Shown in pieces: positions 7,277 through 14,196 of a stretch of DNA of 14,940 nucleotides. The stretch is taken from assembly GCA_044870185.1 (NCBI GenBank), contig JBIOYL010000200.1, positions 1 to 14,940 on the forward strand, given 5' to 3'. Below the pieces are notes generated by a model, which did no database searches, had not been told where the DNA came from, and worked only from the letters and a program-made list of their open reading frames with translations. A program made the translations under genes and the position numbers. This stretch comes from JBIOYL01 sp044870185 (lineage in GTDB: Bacteria; Actinomycetota; CALGFH01). How positions within the stretch are numbered: the first letter of the stretch is position 1; each line of letters opens with the position of its first letter.

Positions 7277-7416
7277 CGCCTGGGCCGGCGCAGCCCCCGC
7301 CTGGGGCCGGCGCAGCCCGACGGCCGGCTCGGCCTGGCGCCCCCCGGCCGGCGGCGGCTCAGCCCCGCCTGGGCCGGCTCAGCCCGGCGGCGCAGCCCCG
7401 CCTGGGGCCGGCCCAG
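7277..7416. repeat. Imperfect GC-rich direct repeats at the end of the macro-domain gene
   Basis: A unit close to CGCCTGGGGCCGGCGCAGCC occurs four times with small changes, at about 7277-7296, 7298-7317, 7366-7385 and 7399-7416. The last copy and part of the third code for the Pro/Ala/Gly tail of the macro-domain protein; the others lie in the gap before the exporter gene. Apart from these repeats the 7237-7378 gap holds nothing I can name. Confidence 0.6.
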
Positions 7417-7921
7417 CTGGCGGCGGCTCGGCCAGCAGCTTCTCGTAGCGCCGCCGGGTCGCCTCGTCGAAGGCGACCAGGCGCACCAGCTCCACGCGGG
7501 TCGGTGTGGAGCGGATCGTCTCCACCGCGATCCGGGCCGCCTCGTCGGGCGGGTAGCCATAGATGCCGGTCGAGATGGCCGGGAAGGCGACCGAGCGCGC
7601 ACCGCGCTCGTCGGCCACCTCCAGCGCGCGGCGGTAGCAGGAGGCCAGCAGCTCCGCCTCGCCGTGCCGCCCGTCCCGGTAGCGAGGGCCGACGGCGTGG
7701 ATGATCCACCTGGCCGGCAGCCCGAACCCGGGCGTGGCCTTGGCGTCGCCGGTCTGGCAGCCGCCGAGCTCGTCCAGGGCGGCCTGCAGCTCGCGCGAGC
7801 CGGCCGCCCGGTGGATGGCCCCGTCGACCCCGCCGCCCCTGACCAGCGCCTGGTTGGCGGCGTTGACGACCGCGTCCACCTGCTCGGCGGTGATGTCTCC
7901 TTGCACGGCCTCGATGCGCAT
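7379..7921 (-). CDS. Macro domain protein, probable ADP-ribosyl/O-acetyl-ADP-ribose hydrolase
   Basis: The 180-residue protein is a single macro domain of the MacroD/YmdB type, which removes acetyl groups from O-acetyl-ADP-ribose or ADP-ribose from proteins and nucleic acids in the cytosol. It starts M-R-I-E-A-V-Q-G-D-I-T. The family motifs are clear: N-A-A-N at 20-23, the Gly-rich loop G-G-G-V-D-G-A-I-H at 29-37, I-I-H-A-V-G-P at 73-79 and F-P-A-I-S-T-G-I-Y-G-Y-P at 113-124. ATG 7921 has GAGGAGG five bases upstream, and upstream in-frame sequence has no family match. The domain ends near residue 160; the rest is a Pro/Ala/Gly tail produced by the repeats at 7366-7416. It precedes the exporter genes on the same strand by about 240 bases, but the exporter has its own candidate promoter, so shared transcription is uncertain. 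Confidence 0.92.
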   Translation of the reverse strand: MRIEAVQGDITAEQVDAVVNAANQALVRGGGVDGAIHRAAGSRELQAALDELGGCQTGDAKATPGFGLPARWIIHAVGPRYRDGRHGEAELLASCYRRALEVADERGARSVAFPAISTGIYGYPPDEAARIAVETIRSTPTRVELVRLVAFDEATRRRYEKLLAEPPPAGPAPGGAAPPG

Positions 7922-7980
7922 GCTGGCCTCCTCGCCTTGCGTGGCTTCCGGCCACCATGTTCCCACTGCCCGGACAGGCG

Positions 7981-9587
7981 TCGCCCACCGGACGGCCGCA
8001 TCAGCGCCCTCGACGTCACCGCGGCGCTGGCCGCGCCCGGCGTCGTGGCCGTGTGCACCGCGGCCGACCTCGACCTGCCCGACATGCAGGCCGGAGCCAC
8101 CCCGGCGGCGTTCGCCCGGCCGGCCCGCCATCGGATCGACCTGGACGCCGCCGAGGTCGTCGTGCGGGCGCGGTTCGTGAACCAGCGTCTCGCGCCGCGC
8201 GCGGCGGTGGCGCGGGCGCTCGGCGTCGACGACGCGAAGGTGCGGGTGATCGCACCGGCGGTGGACGGCGGCTTCGGGGCGCGCATCGCCACCTACCCCG
8301 AGAACGTCGCGCTGGCCGCCGTGGCCCGCCGCCTTGAGCGGCCGGTGCGCCACGTCGAGACCCGCTCGGAGAGCATGCTGGCCATGACCCACGGGCGCGG
8401 CCAGGCCCAGGAGGTCGAGCTCGGCGCGACCGCAGACGGCCGGCTGACCGGCCTGCGCGTGCACGTGACCGCCGACGGCGGCGCCTACCCGGGCGAGGCG
8501 GGCTACCTGCCGGCCATGACGCGCCGGATGGCGACCGGGGTCTACCGCATCCCGGCGGTCGAGTTCTCGTCCCGTGTGGTCGTCACCAACACCACGCCGG
8601 TCGCCGCCTACCGCGGGGCCGGCCGCCCGGAGGCCAGCGCGCTGCTCGAGCGGGCCATGGACCTGCTGGCGAGCGCGCTCGGGCTCGACCCGGCCGAGCT
8701 GCGCCGGCGCAACCTGATCCCGGCCGGCGCCTTCCCCTGGAAGACGCCGACCGGCGTCACCTACGACAGCGGCGACTACCGGCTCGCGCTCGACCGGGTG
8801 CTCGAAGCGGCCGGCTACGACGCGCTCCGGGCCGAACAGGCCGCGCGGCGCCGCCGCGGCGACCGGCTCGCGCTCGGCATCGGGCTGTCGGCCTACGTGG
8901 AGATCACGGCTGGGACTCGGAGGTCGGCGGCCTGGAGGTCGGCGAGGACGGTCGCCTCACCGTGCGCACCGGCACCTCGCCGCACGGTCAGGGTCACGAG
9001 ACGGCCTTCGCCCAGATCGTGGCGGCGACCCTGGGCGTGGCGCCCCAGCAGGTGAGGGTCGTCCACTCCGACACCGCGCTCGTGCCCCGTGGCAACGGCA
9101 CCATGGGCTCGCGCTCGCTCCAGATCGGTGGCAGCGCCGTGCTCCAGGCGGCCGAGCGCGTGCTGGCCAAGGCCCGGGAGGCTGGCCACCCACCTGCTCG
9201 AGGCGGCCGCCGAGGACATCACAGTCATCCCCGGCGCGGGCCTTGGCGTCGCCGGTGCGCCGCAGACCACCCTGTTATGGGGCGAGCTGGCCGCCGCGGC
9301 CGCCGACCCGGACCGCCGCCCGCCCGGGATGTCGCCCGGTCTCGACGCGACCGCCGACTTCGTCCAGGCCGGCAACACGTTCCCGTTCGGCGCCAAGGGG
9401 ATCGGCGAGTCGGGGACGGTCGGGTCGACCCCGGCCGTGCAGAACGCCGATCGTCGACGCGCTCGCCCACCTGGGCGTCACCCACGTCGACATGCCAGCC
9501 ACCCCGGAGCGCGTCTGGCGGGCGATCGCCGCTCGTTCAGCGTCCCTGGCTGGTCGGTGTACTGCAGGCCCGCGGTGTACTGGGTGA
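7981..9587 (+). pseudogene. Decayed CoxL / xanthine-dehydrogenase-type molybdenum subunit
   Basis: Homology begins abruptly at R-I-S-A-L-D-V (about 7997) and ends at P-E-R-V-W-R-A-I (about 9530). It moves through three frames. The first carries I-A-P-A-V-D-G-G-F-G-A and A-Y-R-G-A-G-R-P-E, the latter typical of form II CoxL-like and xanthine-dehydrogenase-like proteins rather than the AYRCSFR of true CO dehydrogenase. One base is lost near 8907, before W-D-S-E-V-G-G. One is gained near 9184, before A-T-H-L-L-E-A-A. One is gained at 9449, before I-V-D-A-L-A-H-L-G-V. Segments expected in the family are also missing: the N-terminus, a stretch after A-T-P-A-A-F-A-R-P, another after N-Q-R-L-A-P, and a long one where F-P-F-G-A runs directly into K-G-I-G-E-S. 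The small and medium subunits are absent. A functional enzyme is very unlikely. Confidence 0.88.
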
Positions 9588-9672
9588 CCCCGTGGGTGAG
9601 CTCATGGCGCCCTGGTTGTCGATGGAGTCGCGGCCGAGCACGTCCCGGTGGGCGTGATCGGCGGCCATGTCC

Positions 9673-9688
9673 CCGGCCGGGCGGCCGG
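9673..9688 (-). terminator. Weak terminator candidate in the convergent gap
   Basis: CCGGCC (9673-9678) and GGCCGG (9683-9688) form a 6-bp stem with a GGGC loop, 25 bases past the hydrolase stop, in the gap between the CoxL-type pseudogene and the hydrolase. There is no T-run. The position suits a terminator for the hydrolase, but GC-rich DNA gives such stems by chance. Confidence 0.25.
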
Positions 9689-9712
9689 TTGCGGCTTGGT
9701 CGGGTGCCTGGC

Positions 9713-10555
9713 TCAGCTGAGCTGTCGCAGCAGCGGGCGCAGGGACTCGGCCACGGCTGCGGGTTGGGTGAGGTAGGCCATGTAGCCGCCGGGCACCTCG
9801 ACCAGCTCGGTGCCGGCCTGGTGGGCCAGCCAGGAGGCTGCCTGGTAGAGGAAGTGGTGAGGGCTGGCCGGATCGCGGCTGGCGTAGGAGGCGGCCGCCA
9901 CGATCGGAACTTGCGCGTCGGCGATCGTCTCGACCGAGGGCGCATAGGCCATGATCGGCGCCAGTTCCACGCCCAGGAACACCTCACCGTTGCCCACGTA
10001 GCGGTCGCGGTCAGTGGGGTCGACGGCCTCGAAGGCCGCATCCCCGGCCGCCCAGCGCAGAAACCGCTCCATCGCGGCCCGCGGGCCGCCGGCCGCCATG
10101 CCCTGGCCGATCAGCGCTCCCAGGCCCGCGGTGACCGCCTGGGGGTTGGCGGTGCCCGCCAGGATGGGGGGCTCGTGGACGATCGCTGCCCGGACCGCTT
10201 CGGGATGGCGCAGCGCCAGCTCCAGCGCGACGCTGCCACCGGCGCTGGTGCCAACCACCACGGCGGGGCGCTGGCCGAGCGTGCCCAGCAGCGCGGCGGC
10301 GTCGTCGGCCTGCTCGGCCAGCGAGGTCGCCGCCCAGCCGGCGGGGCGGGGACTGCGGGAGTTGCCGCGCCGGTCGTAGGTGGTGACGGTGAAGGCGTCG
10401 GCGAGCGCGGCGGCCACCCCGGCGAGCTCCCCGGCGTCGCCGCCGGTGCCGGCGATCAGCAGCACGGCTGGGCCGCGGCCGCGGGTCTCGGTGTGCAGGA
10501 CGGTGCGGTTGGCCGGCACCTGCTGGACGTCCACGAGGGTGGTGGGCTCGGGCAT
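9713..10555 (-). CDS. Alpha/beta hydrolase with Tyr at the expected catalytic His
   Basis: The 280-residue protein has the alpha/beta hydrolase plan: L-L-I-A-G-T-G-G near 33-39 (oxyanion region), T-Y-D-R-R-G-N-S-R-S near 59-68, the nucleophile elbow G-T-S-A-G-G (Ser104) and V-H-E-P-P near 126-130. In this subfamily the catalytic His normally sits in a C-terminal P-G-G-H motif; here it is P-G-G-Y-M-A-Y-L-T-Q-P, with TAC at 9784-9782 for residue 258. The enzyme may be inactive, use another residue, or have a non-hydrolytic role. ATG 10555 is preceded by AAGGGGGG seven bases upstream, while the frame-internal start at 10573 would overlap that site. It is divergent from the TetR gene, with a TTGACA-N17-CAGAAT promoter and an operator at the start point, so it is probably repressed by that TetR and induced by a small molecule. 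Confidence 0.88.
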   Translation of the reverse strand: MPEPTTLVDVQQVPANRTVLHTETRGRGPAVLLIAGTGGDAGELAGVAAALADAFTVTTYDRRGNSRSPRPAGWAATSLAEQADDAAALLGTLGQRPAVVVGTSAGGSVALELALRHPEAVRAAIVHEPPILAGTANPQAVTAGLGALIGQGMAAGGPRAAMERFLRWAAGDAAFEAVDPTDRDRYVGNGEVFLGVELAPIMAYAPSVETIADAQVPIVAAASYASRDPASPHHFLYQAASWLAHQAGTELVEVPGGYMAYLTQPAAVAESLRPLLRQLS

Positions 10556-10578
10556 CGAACGGCCCCCCTTCAATCGGG

Positions 10579-10591
10579 CAACAGCATGTTG
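10579..10591. promoter_or_regulatory. TetR operator 1, at the hydrolase start point
   Basis: CAACAGCATGTTG is a palindrome with 5-bp arms (CAACA and TGTTG) around GCA. It matches operator 2 at 11 of 13 bases and covers the predicted transcription start of the hydrolase (about 10590), where a bound repressor would block initiation. Confidence 0.65.
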
Positions 10592-10596
10592 CGTCG

Positions 10597-10625
10597 ATTC
10601 TGGGCGGCCGGGACGGCCCTGTCAA
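10597..10625 (-). promoter_or_regulatory. Promoter of the alpha/beta hydrolase gene
   Basis: On the minus strand a perfect TTGACA (10625-10620) is followed by 17 bases and CAGAAT (10602-10597), four of six matches to the -10 consensus. Spacing is ideal for the housekeeping sigma factor. The predicted start near 10590 leaves a leader of about 35 bases with a good ribosome site. Confidence 0.6.
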
Positions 10626-10632
10626 GATCGCG

Positions 10633-10645
10633 CTACAGTATGTTG
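10633..10645. promoter_or_regulatory. TetR operator 2, overlapping the tetR -10 box
   Basis: CTACAGTATGTTG is the second copy of the 13-bp palindromic site, centred 54 bp from the first. It contains TACAGT (10634-10639), a good -10 box placed seven bases before the tetR GTG. Binding here would shut off tetR itself. No convincing -35 box is seen; GGGACG at 10610-10615 is the nearest. Confidence 0.65.
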
Positions 10646-10646
10646 A

Positions 10647-11246
10647 GTGATCATGACGCGGCGATACGAGCTCAAGCAGCGCGCCCAGCGGCAGGCCGAC
10701 ACCCGCCGCCGCATCCTGGAGGCCGCGGTGGCGCTGCACACAGAACGCGGCCCGGCGGCCACCCAGATCACCGACATCGCCCAGCGCGCCGGGGTTGACC
10801 GGGTGACCGTCTACCGCCACTTCCCCGACCCGGCGTCGCTGTTCAAGGCCTGCGCGGCGCACTACTACAGCGCCCATCCTCTGCCCGACCCGACCGCGTG
10901 GGCCGCGATCGGCGACCCCCAGGCGCGCCTGCGCCACGGCCTGGGGGAGCTGTACGCCTACTGGGCGCAGAACGCCGCCGCGGTCGCCAACATCCTGCGC
11001 GACGCCCAGGTCCTGGGCCATCTTGGTGTGGGCCGGCGCCTGCTGGCCCTGCAGCGCGACGCCGCCGAGGTGCTCGCCAGGGGCTGGTCGCCCGCCGACC
11101 AGCCCCAGCCAGCGCTGGCGGCCACGATCCGGGTCGCGGTGGACTTCCACACCTGGCAGTGCCTGGTCGGCGACCGGGGGCTGTCCGAGCAGGCAGCGGT
11201 GGAGCTGGCCGTGAGCTGGACCCGCTGCCTGACCAGCGCACGGTGA
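10647..11246 (+). CDS. TetR/AcrR family transcriptional regulator
   Basis: The 199-residue protein has an N-terminal TetR helix-turn-helix: R-R-R-I-L-E-A-A-V-A-L-H, then I-T-D-I-A-Q-R-A-G-V-D-R-V-T-V-Y-R-H-F at about residues 41-59. A helical ligand-binding and dimer domain follows, with a C-terminal segment C-L-V-G-D-R-G-L-S-E-Q-A-A-V-E-L. The -10 box TACAGT ends seven bases before the GTG at 10647, so the transcript is probably leaderless from that codon; ATG 10653 is the alternative, and neither has a clear ribosome site. The gene is divergent from the alpha/beta hydrolase, and the shared 91-bp region holds two matching palindromes. The likely job is repression of itself and the hydrolase until an unknown ligand binds. 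Confidence 0.92.
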   Translation: MIMTRRYELKQRAQRQADTRRRILEAAVALHTERGPAATQITDIAQRAGVDRVTVYRHFPDPASLFKACAAHYYSAHPLPDPTAWAAIGDPQARLRHGLGELYAYWAQNAAAVANILRDAQVLGHLGVGRRLLALQRDAAEVLARGWSPADQPQPALAATIRVAVDFHTWQCLVGDRGLSEQAAVELAVSWTRCLTSAR

Positions 11247-11490
11247 GCCACCCGGCACCCGCCCGCCCGTCCCACCGCCAGAGAGCCGGGCGTGTATCGG
11301 GTCGCGCCTCTGCGACCTGCGGAGACAGCTCGCGGTAACGGTGCGCACCGCGGGCACTTGACCGGCTCGCCAGGATCCGAATGGCCCAGTGGCGTTCGGC
11401 CGGCTGGGATTGTTGAGGCAGATCGGCGCGCACGCCAGCGACCGCTTCACCACATACCGGCGGCGGCCAAGCCGCTGGCTCGGCTTGATG

Positions 11491-11527
11491 CCACCGCGGG
11501 CTGTCAGCAGCTGGACAGCCCGCGTGG
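11491..11527. other. Long perfect-but-one-bulge stem-loop
   Basis: CCAC-CGCGGGCTGTC (11491-11505) pairs with GACAGCCCGCG-TGG (11514-11527), giving 14 base pairs with one bulged C and the loop AGCAGCTG. It lies 244 bases after tetR and 70 bases before the propeller gene. It could be a terminator for tetR read-through or a leader structure, or it could mark the end of an old mobile element. No T-run follows on either strand. Confidence 0.55.
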
Positions 11528-11583
11528 GCTTCCGGCAAACGGGCCGCCCGGGGCCGTGCACGGCTTCCGGCGACGCGATGGGG

Positions 11584-11589
11584 TAGAGT
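11584..11589 (+). promoter_or_regulatory. Probable -10 box for a leaderless propeller transcript
   Basis: TAGAGT lies eight bases before the ATG at 11598, which has no Shine-Dalgarno sequence. This spacing puts the transcription start at or one or two bases before the ATG, a common actinobacterial leaderless arrangement. No good -35 box is visible. Confidence 0.4.
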
Positions 11590-11597
11590 CCGGCGTC

Positions 11598-13043
11598 ATG
11601 CGACCTGCGCCATCGTTGAGCAGCACGCGCGGCCGGATCGGGGTGATCGCGGCCGTGGCGACGCTCGTCCTCGCCATCGCCGCCGTCCTGCAGCTCACCG
11701 GCCTGGTCGACCTGGCCGGCGCGGGCCGCAGCCCGGCGGCCAACCCGCCCCGCGCGGCCAGCCGGCCGGCCGGGGCGGCGACCGCTGCGCCGCCGGAGGG
11801 GCGGCCCGGCCCGCCCCGTCGCCTGGTCGTGGCCAGCCATCCGGCCGGCGCCGCCCTGCGGGTGGCGACCGCCGACGGCAGGACCCGCACGGGCCGGACG
11901 CCGTTCGCGGCGACGGTGACCGGCGGCCCGGTCACGCTCACGCTCACCCGCGCCGGCTACAACCGGCTGGTGCAGCCGGTCCAGCTCGACCGCGACCGCT
12001 CACTGGAGCTGTGGCTCGACCCGGCCGGCCTGCTGCACCACCAGCTCGGCACCTTCCGGACGGGCGCCAACCCCAAGCAGGTCGCGTTCTCGCCCGACGG
12101 CCGGGAGCTGTGGGTCTCGCTGCTCGGCGGCAAGGGCGTCGAGGTCTTCGACGCCGCCACCCGCCGGCGCACCGCCCTGGTCAAGCTCGGCGTGCACGGC
12201 GCCGTGGAGGTCATCTTCACCCGCGACGGGCGCACCGTGTACGCGAGCCAGATGGAGACCGCCTCGGTGTGGGAGATCGACCGGCGCACCCACCGGGTCC
12301 GCCGCCAGATGGCGACCAAGGGCGTGTGGAGCAAGGTCATGGCCCTGTCACCCGACGAACGCACCCTGTACGTGGCCAACTGGGTGAGCAACGACGTCTC
12401 CGAGATCGACCTCGCCTCCGGGCGCGTGCGCCGGCTGCTCAAGACGGTCAAGACGCCGCGCGGCCTGTACCCGACCCAGGACGGCCGGCGGTTGTACGTG
12501 GCCGGCTTCGACGCCGGCGAGCTGCAGCGCATCGACCTGGCCAGCGGCGCCGGCAAGGTGCTGCTGCGCACCGGTGGGGCCATGCGCCACCTGGTCGGCG
12601 ACCCGTCGGGCCGCCTGCTGTACGCCGACGACATGGGCACGGGCGAGGCCTTCGTGGTCGACCTGGCCGGCGAGCAGGTCCGCAAGCTGGCCAGCACCGA
12701 CCACACCCCGAACACCATCGACCTCACCCCGGACGGCAAGGTCCTGTACGTGTCCAACCGGGGCCGCAACGGCAGCTGCTTCTGCGCGCCCGGTCCGGAG
12801 TGGGGCTCGGTGCTGGCCATCGACGCCGCGACCGGGCGGGTGCTCGACGCGATCGTGGGCGGCAACCAGACCACCGGGCTGGACGTGTCGCCGGACGGGC
12901 ACACGCTGGCCTTCTCCGACTTCCTCGACGACGTCGTGCACCTGTACGCGATCCCGCCCTACCCGGCGCTGGCCGCCGGGCACGGCGGCCGTGCGGCCGC
13001 CCACCTGGCCGACCTGCAGAAGCCGTCAACGACTCGGCCTTGA
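11598..13043 (+). CDS. Membrane-anchored PEGA plus YVTN-type seven-bladed beta-propeller protein
   Basis: The 481-residue protein has one N-terminal membrane segment (about 14-36) after R-x-R, so it is probably anchored with the bulk outside the cell. A Pro/Ala/Arg linker (43-73) leads to a PEGA domain (about 75-142, V-A-S-H-P-A-G-A then T-R-A-G-Y). Seven beta-propeller blades (about 149-465) follow. Each has the pattern S/T-P-D-G-R-x-L-Y-V then V/I-D-x-A-T/S-G-R, for example T-P-D-G-K-V-L-Y-V-S-N and S-P-D-G-H-T-L-A-F-S. Blade six holds a C-F-C insertion. Such proteins usually act in binding or cell-surface scaffolding; no catalytic motif is seen. ATG 11598 is supported by a -10 box and by the membrane segment; the frame is open to 11292 without coding character. 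The last residues (S-T-T-R-P) and the stop appear to come from the right end of the adjacent insertion element. Confidence 0.88.
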   Translation: MRPAPSLSSTRGRIGVIAAVATLVLAIAAVLQLTGLVDLAGAGRSPAANPPRAASRPAGAATAAPPEGRPGPPRRLVVASHPAGAALRVATADGRTRTGRTPFAATVTGGPVTLTLTRAGYNRLVQPVQLDRDRSLELWLDPAGLLHHQLGTFRTGANPKQVAFSPDGRELWVSLLGGKGVEVFDAATRRRTALVKLGVHGAVEVIFTRDGRTVYASQMETASVWEIDRRTHRVRRQMATKGVWSKVMALSPDERTLYVANWVSNDVSEIDLASGRVRRLLKTVKTPRGLYPTQDGRRLYVAGFDAGELQRIDLASGAGKVLLRTGGAMRHLVGDPSGRLLYADDMGTGEAFVVDLAGEQVRKLASTDHTPNTIDLTPDGKVLYVSNRGRNGSCFCAPGPEWGSVLAIDAATGRVLDAIVGGNQTTGLDVSPDGHTLAFSDFLDDVVHLYAIPPYPALAAGHGGRAAAHLADLQKPSTTRP

Positions 13044-13052
13044 AGGGCTGAG
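13033..13052 (-). repeat. Right-end hairpin of the IS605-type element
   Basis: On the minus strand CTCAGCC, loop CTTCAA, GGCCGAG forms seven positions of stem with one A-C mismatch, nine bases past the tnpB stop. It contains the CTTCA loop typical of these ends and lies over the stop codon of the propeller gene (13041-13043). With the 3' end of tnpB it would form the scaffold of the TnpB guide RNA. The guide would be read from the flank at 13024 downwards (GGCTTCTGCAGGTCGGCC on the minus strand). Confidence 0.65.
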
Positions 13053-13060
13053 CTTGCAGG

Positions 13061-14173
13061 TCACGCCGTGTCGCTGGCGGCGACGGACGTGCCCGCGTGC
13101 GGCTGGTTGACAACAGCCCAGCTCGCTTCACCACGCGCGGCGATGTTGCGGGCTGCGTTCCAGTCGGCGTGCTCAGCGAAGCCGCACGACCGGCAGCAGA
13201 AGGTGGCCTGGTCCGGCCGGTTCGCCCGGTCGACGTTGCCGCAGGCCGAGCAGGTCTGCGAGGTCCAGGCCGGGTCCACCTGGACGACCGCCACCCCGGC
13301 CCGCTTGGCCTTGTACGCGACGAACTGGCCGAGCTGGTGGAACGCCCAGGAGTGCAGCGTGGCCCGCTGGGGCTTGCGGAGCCGGACCCGGCCGCGGATG
13401 CCCTTCAGGTCTTCCAGGGCGATGCCACGGCCGGTGCGTTGAGCCTCGACCACGATGCGCTTGGAGATGACGTGGTTGGTGTCGACGGCGAACCGAGCTT
13501 CCTTGTGGCGGCGCTTCTTGAGCAGCCGCTTGGCGCTCTTGGTGCCGCGCTTTTGGAGTTTGCCGCGGAGCCGGCGGTTGCGGTGGCGAACCCGACGGAG
13601 GTGCTTGCCGGCATGCCGGTCACCATCGCTGGTGGTGGCGATGTTGATGATCCCAAGGTCCACCCCGAGCCATCCATCCGGCTCGACCTGCGGCGCCTCG
13701 AGCACCTCGCAGGTCGCGTGCAGGAACCACCGGCCGTCCCGGAAGACGAGGTCGGACTCGCCCTTGCGGCGGGCGAGCAGGTCGCGTTGCCAGGTCGCGC
13801 AGGCGAACTGGACACCCTTCAAACGCCCCGCGGTCGTCCAGATCGACACGGTGCTCTGCTCAAGCTGCCAGGACAGGCAGCGGTCGTCGAAGGGCTGCGC
13901 CGCGTCGACGCGGAATGTCCGCACGCTGCGGCGGTCGAGTTTGTAGGCGTCGGTGACCTTCCGGATGACCTGCTGGGCAGGTTGCGCGGACAGGCCCATG
14001 TCCTTGAGTTGCCCATAGACGAGCGCGCGGAGATCGTAGTTGCGGAACACCCGCCGATTCCACGCGACCCTGGAGGTGAGATTGGCTGCCCGGTTGGCGA
14101 GTTCCAGGGTTGCCCGCAACGCCGATGCCTGCTCGGCATCGGGAACCAGCTTCACCTGCACGACGAGCTTCAT
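13061..14173 (-). CDS. tnpB: TnpB RNA-guided nuclease (IS605 OrfB), full length
   Basis: This is a 370-residue TnpB, close to the usual size. It has the N-terminal M-K-L-V-V-Q-V-K-L-V-P, the Arg-rich helical region, and a RuvC triad: Asp172 in GVDLGI, Glu254 in IALEDLKGIRG, and Asp337 in EHADWNAARN. The zinc finger Cys residues are in C-S-A-C and C-R-S-C (or the adjacent Cys), with S-Q-T-C before them. All catalytic residues are intact, so it should be able to cut DNA next to a target-adjacent motif under omegaRNA guidance. I chose ATG 14173 because a TATCAT -10 box (14186-14181) with an upstream TG lies seven bases before it, giving a leaderless message that starts at M-K-L as in relatives; ATG 14182 would add three residues. 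It diverges from tnpA, whose own active site is damaged. Confidence 0.93.
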   Translation of the reverse strand: MKLVVQVKLVPDAEQASALRATLELANRAANLTSRVAWNRRVFRNYDLRALVYGQLKDMGLSAQPAQQVIRKVTDAYKLDRRSVRTFRVDAAQPFDDRCLSWQLEQSTVSIWTTAGRLKGVQFACATWQRDLLARRKGESDLVFRDGRWFLHATCEVLEAPQVEPDGWLGVDLGIINIATTSDGDRHAGKHLRRVRHRNRRLRGKLQKRGTKSAKRLLKKRRHKEARFAVDTNHVISKRIVVEAQRTGRGIALEDLKGIRGRVRLRKPQRATLHSWAFHQLGQFVAYKAKRAGVAVVQVDPAWTSQTCSACGNVDRANRPDQATFCCRSCGFAEHADWNAARNIAARGEASWAVVNQPHAGTSVAASDTA

Positions 14174-14180
14174 GGCCCAC

Positions 14181-14190
14181 ATGATAGCAT
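14181..14190. promoter_or_regulatory. Overlapping divergent -10 boxes of tnpB and tnpA
   Basis: TATCAT on the minus strand (14186-14181, preceded by TGC as in an extended -10) and TAGCAT on the plus strand (14185-14190) overlap by two bases. Each lies six or seven bases from its ATG, so both messages would be leaderless, and polymerase could serve only one direction at a time. Confidence 0.5.
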
Positions 14191-14196
14191 TGGTCT

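Larger units (their letters stand above)
11247..11597. other. Gene-poor gap with a strong hairpin
   Basis: This 351-base stretch has no reading frame I trust. It looks less GC-rich than its neighbours around 11370-11460, and frames on both strands lack recognisable motifs or ribosome sites. The only clear structure is the stem-loop at 11491-11527. It may be the remains of an insertion or simply a long intergenic region with a regulatory leader. Confidence 0.4.

Noticed and set aside
5346..7448. A 700-codon plus-strand frame antisense to the exporter gene
   Set aside because: Composition is Gly/Gln/Asp/Val-rich antisense shadow without motifs; the minus-strand frame has full ABC exporter motifs. 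The same holds for the 596-codon frame at 3304-5094.
7940..7970. A GGGAAC (plus-strand GTTCCC, 7961-7966) upstream of the macro-domain gene as a second ECF promoter
   Set aside because: No GTT lies at the required spacing of 16-18 bases, so only the -35-like half is present.
3337..8292. A 1651-codon open frame on the minus strand
   Set aside because: Only 3337-5295 carries a recognisable protein. The rest is an out-of-frame Arg/Pro/Ala-rich reading through the other exporter gene, the macro-domain gene and the pseudogene, as expected when stop codons are rare at high GC.
11292..11597. An N-terminal extension of the propeller protein
   Set aside because: The extension has no signal or domain features, crosses the strong hairpin and would put about 100 unrelated residues before an obvious N-terminal membrane segment.
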